Part shown: positions 42,770 to 54,505 of the stretch, piece by piece
How the letters are laid out: every line of letters starts with the position of its first letter
Numbering within the stretch: position 1 is the first letter of the stretch
NCBI GenBank assembly: GCA_949825065.1
Contig: OX463852.1
Span: 14,112,127 to 14,176,126, forward strand
Length of the DNA stretch: 64,000 nt
Direction: 5' to 3'
Source of the DNA: Odontocerum albicorne
Taxonomy: Eukaryota > Arthropoda > Insecta > Trichoptera > Odontoceridae
Translations under genes and position numbers: made by a program
Notes under the pieces: generated by a model
The model's database searches: none
What the model was told of the DNA's origin: nothing
The model's input: only the letters and a program-made list of their open reading frames with translations

Positions 42770-42828
42770 GTGAGTGCGTTTTGCTTTCACTCGTGGAATC
42801 CCACGTCGGAAGTGCTCATGAATATAAA

Positions 42829-44310
42829 GTGAGCGTCTTCGCGTGGACGCACTGTGATAACATTTGAATGTTATGACTGGGCTTGTCACTTTTTATCACG
42901 TATTGTTTTGCCTCATTTCGCGTTTGTTTTCTTCTACTATTTACTAAAATGTATGAAAAAGTTAAACATTTGGTATAATATTTATCCTTCTTACTATTGA
43001 TTGGACGTTCTCGGATTAGAAAGACTTGCAAAAAACTGTTTAAAGTGTATTTTAACAGCTTTTAAAAAAAACTTAACAAAAACATGCAAAATATGTGTTA
43101 AAAGAAACAAAAATTTGTAAATAATCAATTCGAATTTCGTACAGTTTTGGAACACTCATATGGTGATTACCATAAGATTCTTTTAGCGAGTAGCTTGCTG
43201 TCACAGCAGATAAGTTACAAAAAGATTCTATAAAACTAGGGGCTCAGTTTCTGACCTCTCTGCGGTCCCACCCCATATTGGCCCTGTGCGCCCCTTTCTT
43301 AGATTCTCGATTCGACGTATTCACATTTTCTTCACATTTATCATACTTTATATTTTACGATTTATATTTTTCTAGATTCGCTAGAACAATATACCATACA
43401 TACGATTCCTCTAAATTCGATAGTAATACTACTTAGGTGTTTTTTTCTTGCTGGCAAGACAGTGTACACTACTTATTTAACTGAATCCTTTCTCGGATTC
43501 TTGATTCGGCGGCTTAACCTTTTTACATTCAATTAACGTTTTTTTATTACATTTATTAGTTTATTTTACATAAAATACATCGATAGAAACGCTACATATG
43601 TGTTTTTTTTCTTGCTGATAAGACTGAACACTACTTATTTCGCTTTGTAAATAAAAAAAGTAACCGAGAAAAATCGCTAAAACTAGGATTACACCGTTTG
43701 CGTGTTGTGCAAATATATGTATCGTCGTCGTTGCTGGTTCAATTCAGTTGGAAAGCGAAGCTGTTTTTTGACTAAAAAGACAGCTTCGGTATGTCTTGAA
43801 GGCTGTGTTGAGTTTGTTTTGTGAACAGCAAACTCACCGCTGTACTAAATCAGAGCACATTGACATGTTTTTTTTTCTCTTTTTGAAGAAATATATATGA
43901 ACGAAGTCATAGATATCCTTATTATACCTCCGAATACTAGGCGGAAAATATGCCTGTGTCATTCGAGGGGAGTAGCGCAGCTCGGGATTTGAACCGGCGA
44001 CCTTCCGTGCGGAAGTCCAGTGCGTTGCTCTGCGGCCATGCACCTCCGCAAAGATATGTACGAGTATAAAGATTATTTGTTCATTTTTATTACGCATTGT
44101 TTCAGTAAATATCGCATGTGCTGTCTTTCTTTTGGTTTTTACCTTATGTTCAAAAATGTTTTAAAGATTTTTCCTGATTGCCCTGGCTTATTTACAATGG
44201 GAAAATTTTAATAGCCATATCATATTGAGCGTCTTAATGCGGACGCACTGTGACAGCGATAATAATATAAATATACGAGTATATGCGAACAAAAACTGTT
44301 TGAAACTTTT
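42829..44310. repeat. Pair of direct repeats 1.4 kb apart plus an internal duplication
   Basis: tgagcgtcttcgcgtggacg cactgtga (42829) recurs as tgagcgtcttaatgcggacg cactgtga (44226), with ~100 bp of diverged similarity after each. Between them 43300-43480 and 43490-43660 are a second direct duplication (ttctcgattcg..., tttttttcttgctggcaaga). Confidence 0.55.
43890..44047 (-). mobile_element. SINE family 1
   Basis: Minus-strand head ggaggtgcatggccgcagag, then B-box gccggttcaaatcc and body ctcccctcgaatgacacagg catattttccgcctagtatt; close to the 62155 copy. Confidence 0.75.
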
Positions 44311-44389
44311 TATAACGTATTCTTTTAGTTAATTTTATATTTGTTTTCGTATTTACGATTAGTTTTCTTAGTAAGTATATGTGTATGCT

Positions 44390-44580
44390 TACCTTTGTAA
44401 CCAAGTTGGTGAGACGCCTGTCTTCGAACCCGGAGGTTGTAAGTTCGATTTACATTTTGACTAATTTTTTTGCAAAAAAGAATTCCAGTCTTGTTTTCAC
44501 TTAAGGCAACTTTTAATCTTTTTTTGGTTGGTTTTTTGGCTAGAATTTCACATGGCAATAAACTAGCCAGGTTGCACTAT
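44390..44580 (+). mobile_element. SINE family 2
   Basis: Head aaccaagttggtgagacgcc tgtcttcgaacccggaggtt, then a body with ttggctagaatttcacatgg caataaactagcc. Copies at 47345, 57130, 15855. Confidence 0.6.
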
Positions 44581-44740
44581 TTGTAACGAAAATGCAATAC
44601 ATCTTCCGTATCATATTATCTCCGAATAAATATTTTTAATATTTTTGTTAATTATCAAAATGCAATATATTTCAACCGACCAGAAAGTTATTAAATAAGC
44701 TTTAAGTGATAACAAGACTAGGGCACTTTTTTTCAAAAAA

Positions 44741-44815
44741 TATCTGGGTATCAACGAGAATAAAATATCTGGGTATCAACGAGAATAAAATATCTGGGTA
44801 TCAACGAGAATAAAA
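44741..44815. repeat. 25-bp tandem triplication
   Basis: aaaatatctgggtatcaacg agaat three times without change; downstream is a short SINE family 2 head in reverse. Confidence 0.9.
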
Positions 44816-45199
44816 TTCCCAATCCAGGGCTGGAAGACAGACATCTTATCAACTAGTCCAAGGAAGTCGTCGTCGATAATTCGAACATGTTAAAGAGCGA
44901 GTCCGGTAGACAATATTATCTTGGACCCCAGTAATTGAATGTTTGGGCTTTGAAACTCATGGTTCATCATTACATATATTGGCAACAGAACCGTAGATGA
45001 AAATGCAACAAAACTCGCCCATGTACTCGGTGTCCGCAAGTATTATTAACAGACGACCTTTTTTACCACACCGAGAGCATTTTTTTTGTATCATCAGGAA
45101 TCAAAACCCTCTAGCAGAAATCAGGCCACAGAGGCCAGATTCTTACGAATTAGGCCACAGAGGTCGCCTAAGCTATTTAAAAAAAATGATGTTTTAAAT

Positions 45200-45567
45200 C
45201 TGTGGTTCATAACTTTTTACCACTCGCGGCCCCCTAAATAGCCTAAAATATTTTCGTGGCCCCGTAGTTTTTACTTGCATAATAATAATTGAGATTCATT
45301 TTTAAAAAGTAGTTTTATTTACTAATTATGAGGCGCGGTAACACACTGGACTTCCGTGCGGAAGGTCGCCGGTACGAACACCACACTGTTCTACTTCCCT
45401 CGAATGAGACAGGTATTTTTCGCCTAGTATTTGAGGGTATAAATATACTTATGACTTCGGTCAAATCTATTCTTTAAAAAAATAACATAAAAATGTATAA
45501 AACAAAAGTTGACCTACCTACAAGGCTCCCAAAAAAACTTTTCACGGCCCCCAGTTAAGAATCACTG
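45200..45567. mobile_element. hAT MITE with a nested SINE
   Basis: Ends CTGTGGTTCATAAC and, inverted, CAGTGATTCTTAAC; both continue into gcggcccc/ggggccgtg. Flanks ttttaaat and ctttaaat (7 of 8 match). A SINE family 1 copy is inserted inside. Confidence 0.75.
45329..45480 (+). mobile_element. SINE family 1 (nested in hAT MITE)
   Basis: tgaggcgcggtaacacactg gacttccgtgcggaaggtcg ccggtacgaac, then ctcgaatgagacaggtattt ttcgcctagtatttg. It entered after the MITE. Confidence 0.75.
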
Positions 45568-45575
45568 CTTTAAAT

Positions 45576-46103
45576 TATGGATTTCCAAAGGAGATGGTAC
45601 CGCCCCCTTGTGGACGCTGGAACGGTCTGTAGAGGAGTTGCTGGCCCCAGGGGCAATAGGGGGGCGTTGAGGGGCAAGTGGATAATAAGAAGGCTAAAAA
45701 ATTTGTCTTCTTAAAATTTTTTAAGCATACATTTATCCACTTGCCTATACAAACACCCATCCAAAGTCACAATAATAATTTCCCATAACTGTTCGTTCAT
45801 GTTGGTCTTACGTCGTATAATATGATGTTGTGTGTTTATATGCAATTTCATTTTTCGTTTCAAAGTTCAAACCAGCGATGCAATTTAGGTTCAAAGTTGT
45901 TTGATTTCCAAACTAGCTACTTGAAATATTGTAAAAAAAATTACTCACACAGCTGCATAAATATTTTGATGAATTTAAAAAATATTGACACAGGTCCACT
46001 TGCGATTTTATTATTAGTTGATATAGATAGATAGGTTTCCCGTGAAAGGCGTTGAAAAAAATATTTAAATGGAGTCAAGGAGTCAAAAAAGTTTGGGAAA
46101 CTG
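45576..46103. mobile_element. Second hAT MITE, abutting the first
   Basis: Exact 8-bp duplication CTTTAAAT at 45568-45575 and 46104-46111. Right terminus inverted is CAGTTTCCCAAAC; left starts tatggatttccaaag. Its left target copy is also the right flank of the previous element. Confidence 0.7.
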
Positions 46104-46869
46104 CTTTAAATTATCATTTTCAATTCAGTTTTTTTTTCTATTTTGTTAAGCTTTTTCTTTATTTATTTAAATAGAAAAAAAATCGTCAAAAACTATTCTT
46201 AAAATAAAGGGTCATATATATTTTATTTTTTGTCATATAATTCAAACTCTGCGTTTCAGATACACTGATTGAGTTTAAACGTATTTATAAATAAGAGTTA
46301 CCGGTGTTTCCGTTTACTTTTTTATTTATTACATTAAAATGAGAGCGATTTGCTTGGTTAAATTATTGGCACTCAGAAATTTTACTTAACTGCCGATTTA
46401 CTTTCTTTGCTTCGTTTTTTACATTATTTGTCAAACGGTTAATTTTGTTATGTTTTTCTTCACACTATACTTTGTTATTTATTGGAAAATATTATTTATT
46501 TAATTTTTGTTTGAAACAAAAGTTTTATTTTATTATTTTTTTAGCACAAGCGCGAATGTTGCTACAAAAAAGCAAGATTTTCTCAGTTATTTTACTATTT
46601 ATATCTGTTTTTCTTTTTAATCAAGAATTTGACTACATTAACAAGTTTTAATACAAATTTGTTTTAGATGTTACGGCATCTGACCAAAACATTATATATT
46701 AATTAACTTGTGGTGTAAGTCTCACAGTAGGGGGTATCCACGCGATACAGCGTGGCGAGCAACAGTAACTTACTATATATGAGTTATTATAACCCTGACG
46801 TATTTCTCGCGATCGTGCGTGGACAGCGTATAATAGGGTAATTTAATGATTTTTTTCTCAATGAAGACC

Positions 46870-47042
46870 TAACGAATAATGATTTGATATAAATAAATGT
46901 AAAAAGTTAGAAAAATCGTAGAAGTTGTATAAGAAAGTGTATGTGTAAGAGACGTGAAGGATGTGTCGAGATAGGAAAGTTTGACTCTCTGCCCTTTAAA
47001 TCTACCCTAACAGGGAAATGGCTTGTTGGTATGTATGTACGA
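46870..47042 (+). mobile_element. RTE-like LINE tail
   Basis: ctaccctaacagggaaatgg cttgttggtatgtatgta repeats the 36060-36105 tail. The coding remnant is unreadable. Confidence 0.5.
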
Positions 47043-47344
47043 GAATGTAATGTTTTTTATCGTTTGTAACCAAATAATATAGCCAACGACTAAAAACCTC
47101 ATAATATATTTTTTTTTACCCGTAATAATTTTACAATACTCATGGGAACCCCCATTTTTGTGTTGACGTAACAACTCCCGCCTAGTGACGTAACAACTCC
47201 CGGCGAAATTTAAGAGCTGTATTTGTTTAAACACCCGCATACGATTTTGAACCTACGAGTATATGATATAAGCGTGCTTAGTCAATTGTCATTTTAATAG
47301 TTTTCGTCCGCATATCTTGTATTAACGTATTATATTATACTTTC

Positions 47345-47535
47345 GTTTGTATACAGTACACCGTGGCAGGCTTATTGCCATGTGGTAATCTCTTTCAACC
47401 ACCCATAAACTGTTAATGAGGCCTTACGTGAAAATCAACTGGAATCCTTTTTTTTTTTAATCTGGGTTCCGGCGGGATTTGAACCTCCGGGCTGGGATAC
47501 ACGCGTCTTAACAACTAGACCACGGAGGTTGTCAA
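47345..47535 (-). mobile_element. SINE family 2, best-preserved copy
   Basis: Minus strand: cctccgtggtctagttgtta agacgcgtgta...ggaggttcaaatcccgccgg. A and B boxes of a tRNA-derived promoter are clear. The body ends with the conserved ccacatggcaataagcctgc. Not a tRNA gene. Confidence 0.75.
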
Positions 47536-47539
47536 AATC

Positions 47540-47660
47540 TATCTGACTTTCCACTCTTCGTTCTTTCAAAATATCATTCCCTAGATCCAAGTATACTTTC
47601 CTTGGTATTCCTGTCTCACACCTTCCACTCATATTTGCACTATACAATCTATTTTGCATT
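47540..47660 (-). mobile_element. RTE-like LINE fragment
   Basis: Minus-strand frame NRLYSANMSGRCETGIPRKV YLD is the C-terminal segment seen in broken form at 2640-2740. Confidence 0.55.
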
Positions 47661-48352
47661 AATTACACTTTTGTTGTATTCAGTACAATCTAAAGACTTA
47701 TTTTCAATTCTTACAACCAATGAGAAAGATATTAAAACGCCGATAACATATTTTTGGTTATCATCGGGATTCGAACTCAAAACCCTCAAGTGGAAGACAG
47801 GCATTATACAAACAAGGAAACACAGGTCATAATGTTTATGCTTAAAAAATATCATGGAATATCTGAAGATTATAAAATGATGTTGTTTCAATTCGCATGC
47901 CCACAAGGAATATTGAAGTGTTTGATTTGCAATAGCGGATATTTTAATTTCATAAGACGAAGTCCGCGTAACACAAAAGTAGCAAGTACTTAAAATGACG
48001 AAATATTACTTTACCTTTTCTCTCGATAAAAACGATTAGAGCCACCGAATGTACGAGTATTTCATAGTACGAGTAATTCTAATAGTTTTTACTGTTAACA
48101 CGCAAAATGGCGAACTCCCCGTTGATCGACAAGCGTCGTTTGAATGTACATACAAGAAAATAACTAAAGTGAACACTGGTAATTCGCACGTATTAATATT
48201 AAAATTGAAATACTATTATACACAAGTAGATTAAACAGTGTTTTAATTTGAATAACTATATTCCTTTGTTGAGGTTTCTTGAGGGGGCATATTATCTATT
48301 GTCAGCTTCTCCTTTCGCATTGTACATCCAACGTGTATGGCACAGGATAAAT

Positions 48353-48896
48353 CAGCGGTCGGCAACCTATATGCACTGAAGTGCCACTTTTTAATATATT
48401 TTTTTAGTATTGTACTCTCCGCGTGCCACTGACGAATCCAGGAATAGGGGGGGTAATGTAAAATCTATCTTTAAGAAATTGAATATTAATTTAATTACAA
48501 TTATATTACTTCATTATAATTCAAATTACTTACATGGCACTATGCACAATATAAATTGGAGGTCTTGTTCAAAATTAAAGCGAGATTTTATGCTGCAAAA
48601 AATTTTTGATTTCCCCCCTCAAAAGCTGTGGGCCGCGCTGCAATATTATTTTTGTTTTTTCCCCAAAAACTAATAATTTCGTGAAATAAAACGAGCCGTT
48701 TCGTTCAAGAATTTAATTTGGAAATCCTATGGGGAGAAGGGCAATTGCCCCCATCGCTATTGAAATCAAGCAAGTGTAACTACGAGTATGTTATAATAAG
48801 AATAATTTGTATTAATGTACTGAGGAATTTAATTATTTATCAGTATTTATGCCGTGCCACCTAGTGGCACGCGTGCCATAGGTAGCCGGCAGCTGG
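48353..48896. mobile_element. hAT-type MITE
   Basis: Ends CAGCGGTCGGCAACCTAT and, inverted, CAGCTGCCGGCTACCTAT, followed by gcacgcgtgccac-like sequence; this end type is familiar from hAT elements. Flanks ggataaat/ggtcaaat match 6 of 8. Confidence 0.65.
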
Positions 48897-48916
48897 GTCA
48901 AATGATCAAAGAATAA

Positions 48917-49095
48917 ATCTTCTTCTTCCTGGTGTCATATCAGGTCTCCCCAACATTGGCTATCACCTGAGAGTAAGCATCCTTGTCCACGGCAGCCCGA
49001 AAAAGGTCCCCAACGCTCCTTATACCAGTCCAATCACGTATATTGCGGAGTCAGGAGATTTGTCTCCTGCCAACACCTCTTCGATCCTCTAATTT
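48917..49095 (-). mobile_element. LINE 3' end with (AAG)n tail
   Basis: Minus strand encodes LRNIRDWTGIRSVGDLFRAA, then DAYSQVIANVGET-stop and caggaagaagaag. A near-identical copy is at 53608-53785. Confidence 0.7.
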
Positions 49096-49209
49096 GCCTT
49101 GGATGATAAATAACATGATAAGATGATCTTTTTCCATCCTTATTCAAGTGCACTTAAGGGATTCGAGTCATGTAGCACCTTAATATAACCATTTTCACTA
49201 AAAAGATGT

Positions 49210-49430
49210 GTCTTCATCTATTTTTAATTAAATTGATTGTTTCAAATCTATCCAATAGGATGGCGTATTATGATAGAGCTTTGGCTGTTGTTGGCCCTGT
49301 CCTGTGGCATGAAATGGTCTACGTCTCAGTGTTTTAGTGTTATAGATACGACTGTCGTGTGCAATTTTAAGAAATACTTGGAGACAACCTTTTTTGGGAG
49401 ATCTTATCAAAATTTATGATGTTATATGAC
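49210..49430 (+). mobile_element. Non-LTR C-terminal fragment (jockey-like)
   Basis: DRALAVVGPVLWHEM resembles the RAFSVxGPxLWN motif near the end of jockey-type ORF2 proteins; later codons are interrupted. Confidence 0.45.
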
Positions 49431-49439
49431 CACTACAAA

Positions 49440-49745
49440 TATACATGTACTACACCTTATGCCGAATGTGTTACTATCGCATTTCGGAAGATTTGCAAAG
49501 GTTTATTTGTTGTGCATCTTCCCATAGTTAGCTTTCTACGGTTATCTTACCAAATACGTTTTTCTGAACATATGCAGATGCGGGAGTACCTCATGCAATG
49601 GCTGCAATCCCTACCTTTCTTTCCTTACACTCAACTTATGTATACATATTTATTTTATAATATTTTTCATCTGTCAATAATAGTTTGTTCGAATTCCGAG
49701 TTAGTGCGCCCTTGATACGAGTTTGCTCTCTAAAAGGCGCAAAAT
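49440..49745 (+). repeat. ~300-bp dispersed repeat (copy 1)
   Basis: atgccgaatgtgttacta, then gatgcgggagtacctcatg and gagtttgctctctaaaag parallel 62510-62815. Related tails near 33190 and 57350. Confidence 0.6.
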
Positions 49746-49859
49746 TAATTATAGTTTTATAATTATTTTTATTTTTTATTAAGAGTGTAAGAGCATATAA
49801 TAAACATAGATAAAATATAATACAGAATAGTTAAAATCGACTGAGATATTAATGAAATG

Positions 49860-50576
49860 CAGCAGACTCTCAATTATCCGGGGGGAGAAAAAACCTTAGA
49901 ATTTTCCGCAAAAAGAATTGGAATAAAATATGAGAAAAAAAATAAAACAGAAACTTTAATTATTCTACGCAATCTTTTATTTAAAATACGACATCAAAGA
50001 AATTTGTTTTTACCATCAGTTCACTTTTCAGCAAATGGGGCCAAACAGAACTCGCAATATTAGCTTGAGGTGAAGATACGAGTATACTATATAACACTGA
50101 CACCGTAACTCAAAAACTAACCAAAGAATATTGAAAAAGTCAAACAATGTATACAAAAAACTAGAGTTCGCGGCTTTGGGACATGAAAATACGTAGTTGA
50201 AGGAATAAAATATATGTTAAAAAAATAAAACAATAAAAATAACCAATATTAAATCAACCGTAATGCACACGTAAATCAATTTTATAATTTAACGTTAAGC
50301 GTCCGCCCGCTTGCATAAAAAATAAACCCTACATTTACTACCGGAATTTCTGGTCGATGACTTATTCGCAATTCGAAAGTTTTATTATCTGTTACATGTT
50401 ACCATATTCGTCAATTTAATTCTCTGGCACATATTATATTATGTTGTCGAATGAAATAAATATGTTTTCATTTTAAATAATATTATATTTCAAAATGTCA
50501 TAAAAATCTGATTTTTTACTGTCCTAGTTAATCCGTAAACCGGTTAATGCGACACCGGATAATCGAGAATCTACTG
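49860..50576. mobile_element. Pogo/Tigger-like nonautonomous element
   Basis: Left CAGCAGACTCTCAATTATCC and right inverted CAGTAGATTCTCGATTATCC, the well-known Tigger/pogo terminal type. No transposase. Confidence 0.75.
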
Positions 50577-50817
50577 TATTTAGTTATAGAAATCTCAAAT
50601 GGCTGGCATGTACAGCGTCTTATTTCTAAACTTATAGTTTATGGATCATGTTGATAAGAGAATTAACTTTGGTATTTGTTTCATGAAAAAAATCAAGATA
50701 TGTGACCATAACATAACACTGGTTTTTCACATTCAATTTTTTTTATTCCGCTGCATGACAATAAGTGTATCTATATATAACGAAAGTCTAATAAAATACA
50801 ATAAATTTGTTCTAAAC

Positions 50818-51123
50818 CAGGGTTAGCCAACTTTATAGGGTCGCGTGCCGAAATCGGTAATGGGCCGCACCTGTAATTTTATTTTAATCATAGGTATCTT
50901 TCAACAAATACCTATGAATTTTAAATATGCTTGGAAATGAGGTAACATGTTCCAAAGTATAGCGTTTACTGCCTTATTGTTACAAGTAAAATGTATAATA
51001 TTTAGAATGTTAATACACAATATTTAAAAAAATATCTTTAGTATAATGTTAGATATGATACTGTTTCGTTTAACACCCTGGCGGGTCATATGCAGTCCGC
51101 AGGCCGCGGGTTAGCCATACTTG
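50818..51123. mobile_element. hAT MITE with exact 8-bp target duplication
   Basis: TTCTAAAC at 50810-50817 and 51124-51131. Ends CAGGGTTAGCC and inverted CAAGTATGGCTAACC. 306 bp. Confidence 0.85.
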
Positions 51124-51460
51124 TTCTAAACGTTGTGATAATACCATAAATTCACAATTCGTTCCATTGCTAATTTTCTTACCAGTTGAACTACATAATA
51201 AGCGTTGTTTTAAATTTTATTTGGATTATTAATTTAAATTATAATTATTCCTTTAGTATCTAAAGATTAATTAGAATTACATTTATCTACGAGTACTTTA
51301 CGCTGAAGTTAGTTAACCTAGATTATTTTATAATTAATATTCTTTTTATCTCTTCACAATTGGATATGTACCACATTCTCTACTACTTCGGTACATCCAA
51401 CAATGGATTTATATGTACACACTATGCGTGCATAAGTAGGGCCGTGAATGCATAGTATTG

Positions 51461-52178
51461 GGTGTTAACATAAGTTGTGTCCGTTTTTTTTTTTTCAAAT
51501 TAAAAATGAGCACCAAAAGTAAAACAAAATGGTAAAAGTTTTACGTCATTCGAAAGACAATTTTCTGCTCTACAAGATATTGTGTTTGCTTTTACGTTAC
51601 ATGTGTTATTTTATTTGATTACAAGCCTTCAAAATGGAATGTCAAGTAGACGAAAGTGAGCATTTTCGTTTCAATTGTCGAACGTTGATTTTTGTTGTTT
51701 TCACTCAAAACATGTGGAACCCAAGCGCCGAACTTCTAGACTTTTCCCATTGATTTAAGATGGCGATATACAGTCATGTAACTACAATTCATCTGCTCAG
51801 TCAATTGCACGGTGGTTTGAAGGGGATCTTCATGAATAATATGGTTTAAGCGGTCCTCATCGAAGTCCACTGGTCGTCCGGAACGCTCAATGTCTTTCAG
51901 GTCGAATTTACCGTCTTTGAAACGCAAAAACCCTCGATTTTATTCCCTCGATTGAAGGCGAACAGAAGGAGGTGTCGAAAATGCTCACTTTCGTCTACTT
52001 GACATTCCATTTTGAAAGCTTGTAATCAAATAAAATAATATATGTAACGTAAAAGCAAACACAATATCTTGTAGAGCAGAAAATTTTCTTTCGAATGACG
52101 TATAACCTTTACCATTTTGTTCTATTTTTGGTGCTCATTTTTAATTTGGAAAAAACGGACACAACTTATGTTAACACC
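51461..52178. mobile_element. Mariner-derived element with ~200-bp inverted repeats
   Basis: Arms 51461-51670 and 51975-52178 are reverse complements over about 200 bp (ggtgttaacataagttgtgt... and its mirror). They enclose a minus-strand ORF (51736-51927) with the mariner N-terminal region FDLKDIERSGRPVDFDEDRL and a helix-turn-helix ending SYMTVYRHLKSMGKV. The catalytic part is absent. Confidence 0.85.
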
Positions 52179-52619
52179 TAATATAATACTCGTATAAGGG
52201 TCCCCCAAATTTCAAAATAGTTTTCTCGATAAATAATTCACTTGGCTTGATTTTCGTCTGCCTCAAAGTGTTACAGATAAGAGTGTCGCATCTTCAGGAA
52301 ACTCTCAAAAACAAACCAAAGTTTTAGGAGATCATATCAAAATTTTGATCAAAGTTTCTGCGATACATCTTCTAAAAAAGACAAATTACATACTCGCATT
52401 TATTCAATATTATTAAAAAACAATTCAACCTTTACACGATGGTCTCCTGACTCATAACATGGACAATACACTAGATAATGAAAATATGCATAAATTTATA
52501 TACTCGTATTATGGAGATTCTAACGTCGCGTCATCAGTATACAAACGGAATTGTCAGTTCTTGAAGATTTTGTCATATACATCTGGAGACCCTCTAAACA
52601 GTTTGACAAAGAGCATTCT

Positions 52620-52975
52620 TAAACGTAGGTGTTGATATGTATTTCATCAACAGACAAAAAAGAAAAGCCCTGCAGAACTTACCAAGGCGTGTGATATGCA
52701 CATAAAAAGAAGTGAGACCCGGTATTAATAAGTGTATGCGTAAAGAGTGTGATTTGGATCTTTACAATGGAGAATGTTGGCTGAGTTATCAAACTAAACT
52801 AAGTTATTAAATCATTTTAAACAAATATACCAAGTTTCATTACAATATTCTTAAAATTCACTTAAATATAAATATAATTTTGATAAACATTTCACAAAAA
52901 TCTTAATTCTTAAAAAACAAGACGAGCACTGGGTAAGATTGTTGTGATTTTGATCGGGTCTTAACGTGTTAAGTG
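52620..52975 (+). mobile_element. piggyBac 3' end
   Basis: Decayed Cys-rich C-terminal domain, then tgttgtgattttgatcgggtcttaa near the end, matching 18545-18580. The left half is absent. Confidence 0.65.
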
Positions 52976-53607
52976 AACTATAACGAATTTCAACTTTTAA
53001 ATTGAGATATTTAAAAATGTAATGTTAGTTACCAATTTGTTCCAGAAACCATACGAAATATGGCTAGAAAATTGGACGAAAATTGCAGGAGCATACTTAC
53101 TGCTTTAGATTATAAGGAACTATAGAAGAGCTACTATACTTTAAAAAAAACATTTTACACTGTTACGCATTTAGACATGTACATATCTATTTTCTTGACC
53201 ATAGATTTTTTAACATAAAATATTATTTCTAACCGAAATTATGAAAGAGATAGCTATTCGTTAGCTGAGTTTAATTATTGCATTTTTTCCTATTATTAGA
53301 TTCTCTTAATCATGCCTGATGCTGCCAGATTGCTGTTAACTTAAGTCAGATGGGAACCGATTTCAACATTACCACATTACACCTGTTGTAGGTATTTTTT
53401 CTTTAATCCGATACTAAATTCATTAATTGCTACAGTCACTTATCGATGTTTGTTTATGCTTAGCAATTTTTTTTAATGAATCGAGGCAGGCAACTTGACG
53501 ATTTGACTTGACATGCTAGAAAAATATATAAAAAATTTGTTCTCTGTACCTCTTTAGGCCTGAATTAATTCTAAGGCTTTAAAAAAATATTCTTGCTTGT
53601 GAGTGTA

Positions 53608-53785
53608 TTCTTCTTCTTCCCAGTGTCATGTCAGGCCCCCCCCAACGTTGACTATCACCTGAGAATAGGCATCTTTGTCCCCGGCAGCCCGAAAAAAATC
53701 CCCAACGCTCCTTATACCAGTCCAATCACGTATATTGCGAAGCTAGGAGATTTTCGTTCTGCCAACACCTCTTCGACCCTCTAAG
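53608..53785 (-). mobile_element. LINE 3' end with (AAG)n tail (copy of 48917)
   Basis: ttcttcttcttcccagtgtc...ccaacgctccttataccagt ccaatcacgtatattgcg, almost the same as the 48917 copy; minus-strand orientation. Confidence 0.7.
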
Positions 53786-54059
53786 GAGTATATTATTTAC
53801 ACTAAATGCAACATTATGTCGTATTTGTTTAGATAGATGGCGCCCAAAACACTCAAAGTCGATAATACAGTATACTTCACTTAATGTTTTATCATTGGGA
53901 ACAGAAATATACCACAAAATAGTTTAGAGACTTCATATGAACTCTATGTCCATTACAATGGACGAGAGGTCTGAAGAGGTTAAGACATACTTAAACCAGC
54001 TTATGGTCGACCTCGAGCAAGTATGCGGACTGACCACGGACAAATAGGAATTCGACCTT

Positions 54060-54210
54060 AAGCCCGATCGACACGAGGATGCTTATACAATTTATATTTT
54101 TGACATTTAATTGGTTGATTGCAAAAATATATGTAGGATATTATTTTGAGATCTGCATCGACCGCAGATGAAATAAATTTATAAATATGAGCTAGTTCTC
54201 TACAAAAAAA
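54060..54210. repeat. Dispersed repeat shared with 61690-61830
   Basis: acaatttatatttttgac, ggttgattgc and gatgaaataaatttataaat recur in the other copy with similar spacing. Family unknown. Confidence 0.5.
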
Positions 54211-54505
54211 TATTTAACTTTATACAAATAGCGATTTTATTCCTGCACGGCGTTCTCTTTTAACCAACAGACAAGAATGACAATATTATTTCCAAAATCT
54301 GAAACATACTAAAATAAAGAAAAAAAATGTAATAATCAGTAAAACAAAATATTTGCAAATATCACCAAAGTGAGAAAAAATCAGGAAGATGGATTAGTAC
54401 AAGAAAATAGAAGTTATGGAGAAACACATTACGTAATTGAAGAGATATGTCTGATAATATTGGTTACGACGCTGTTCTAAGCGAGCCAGCGAGGATAAAA
54501 CTTAC

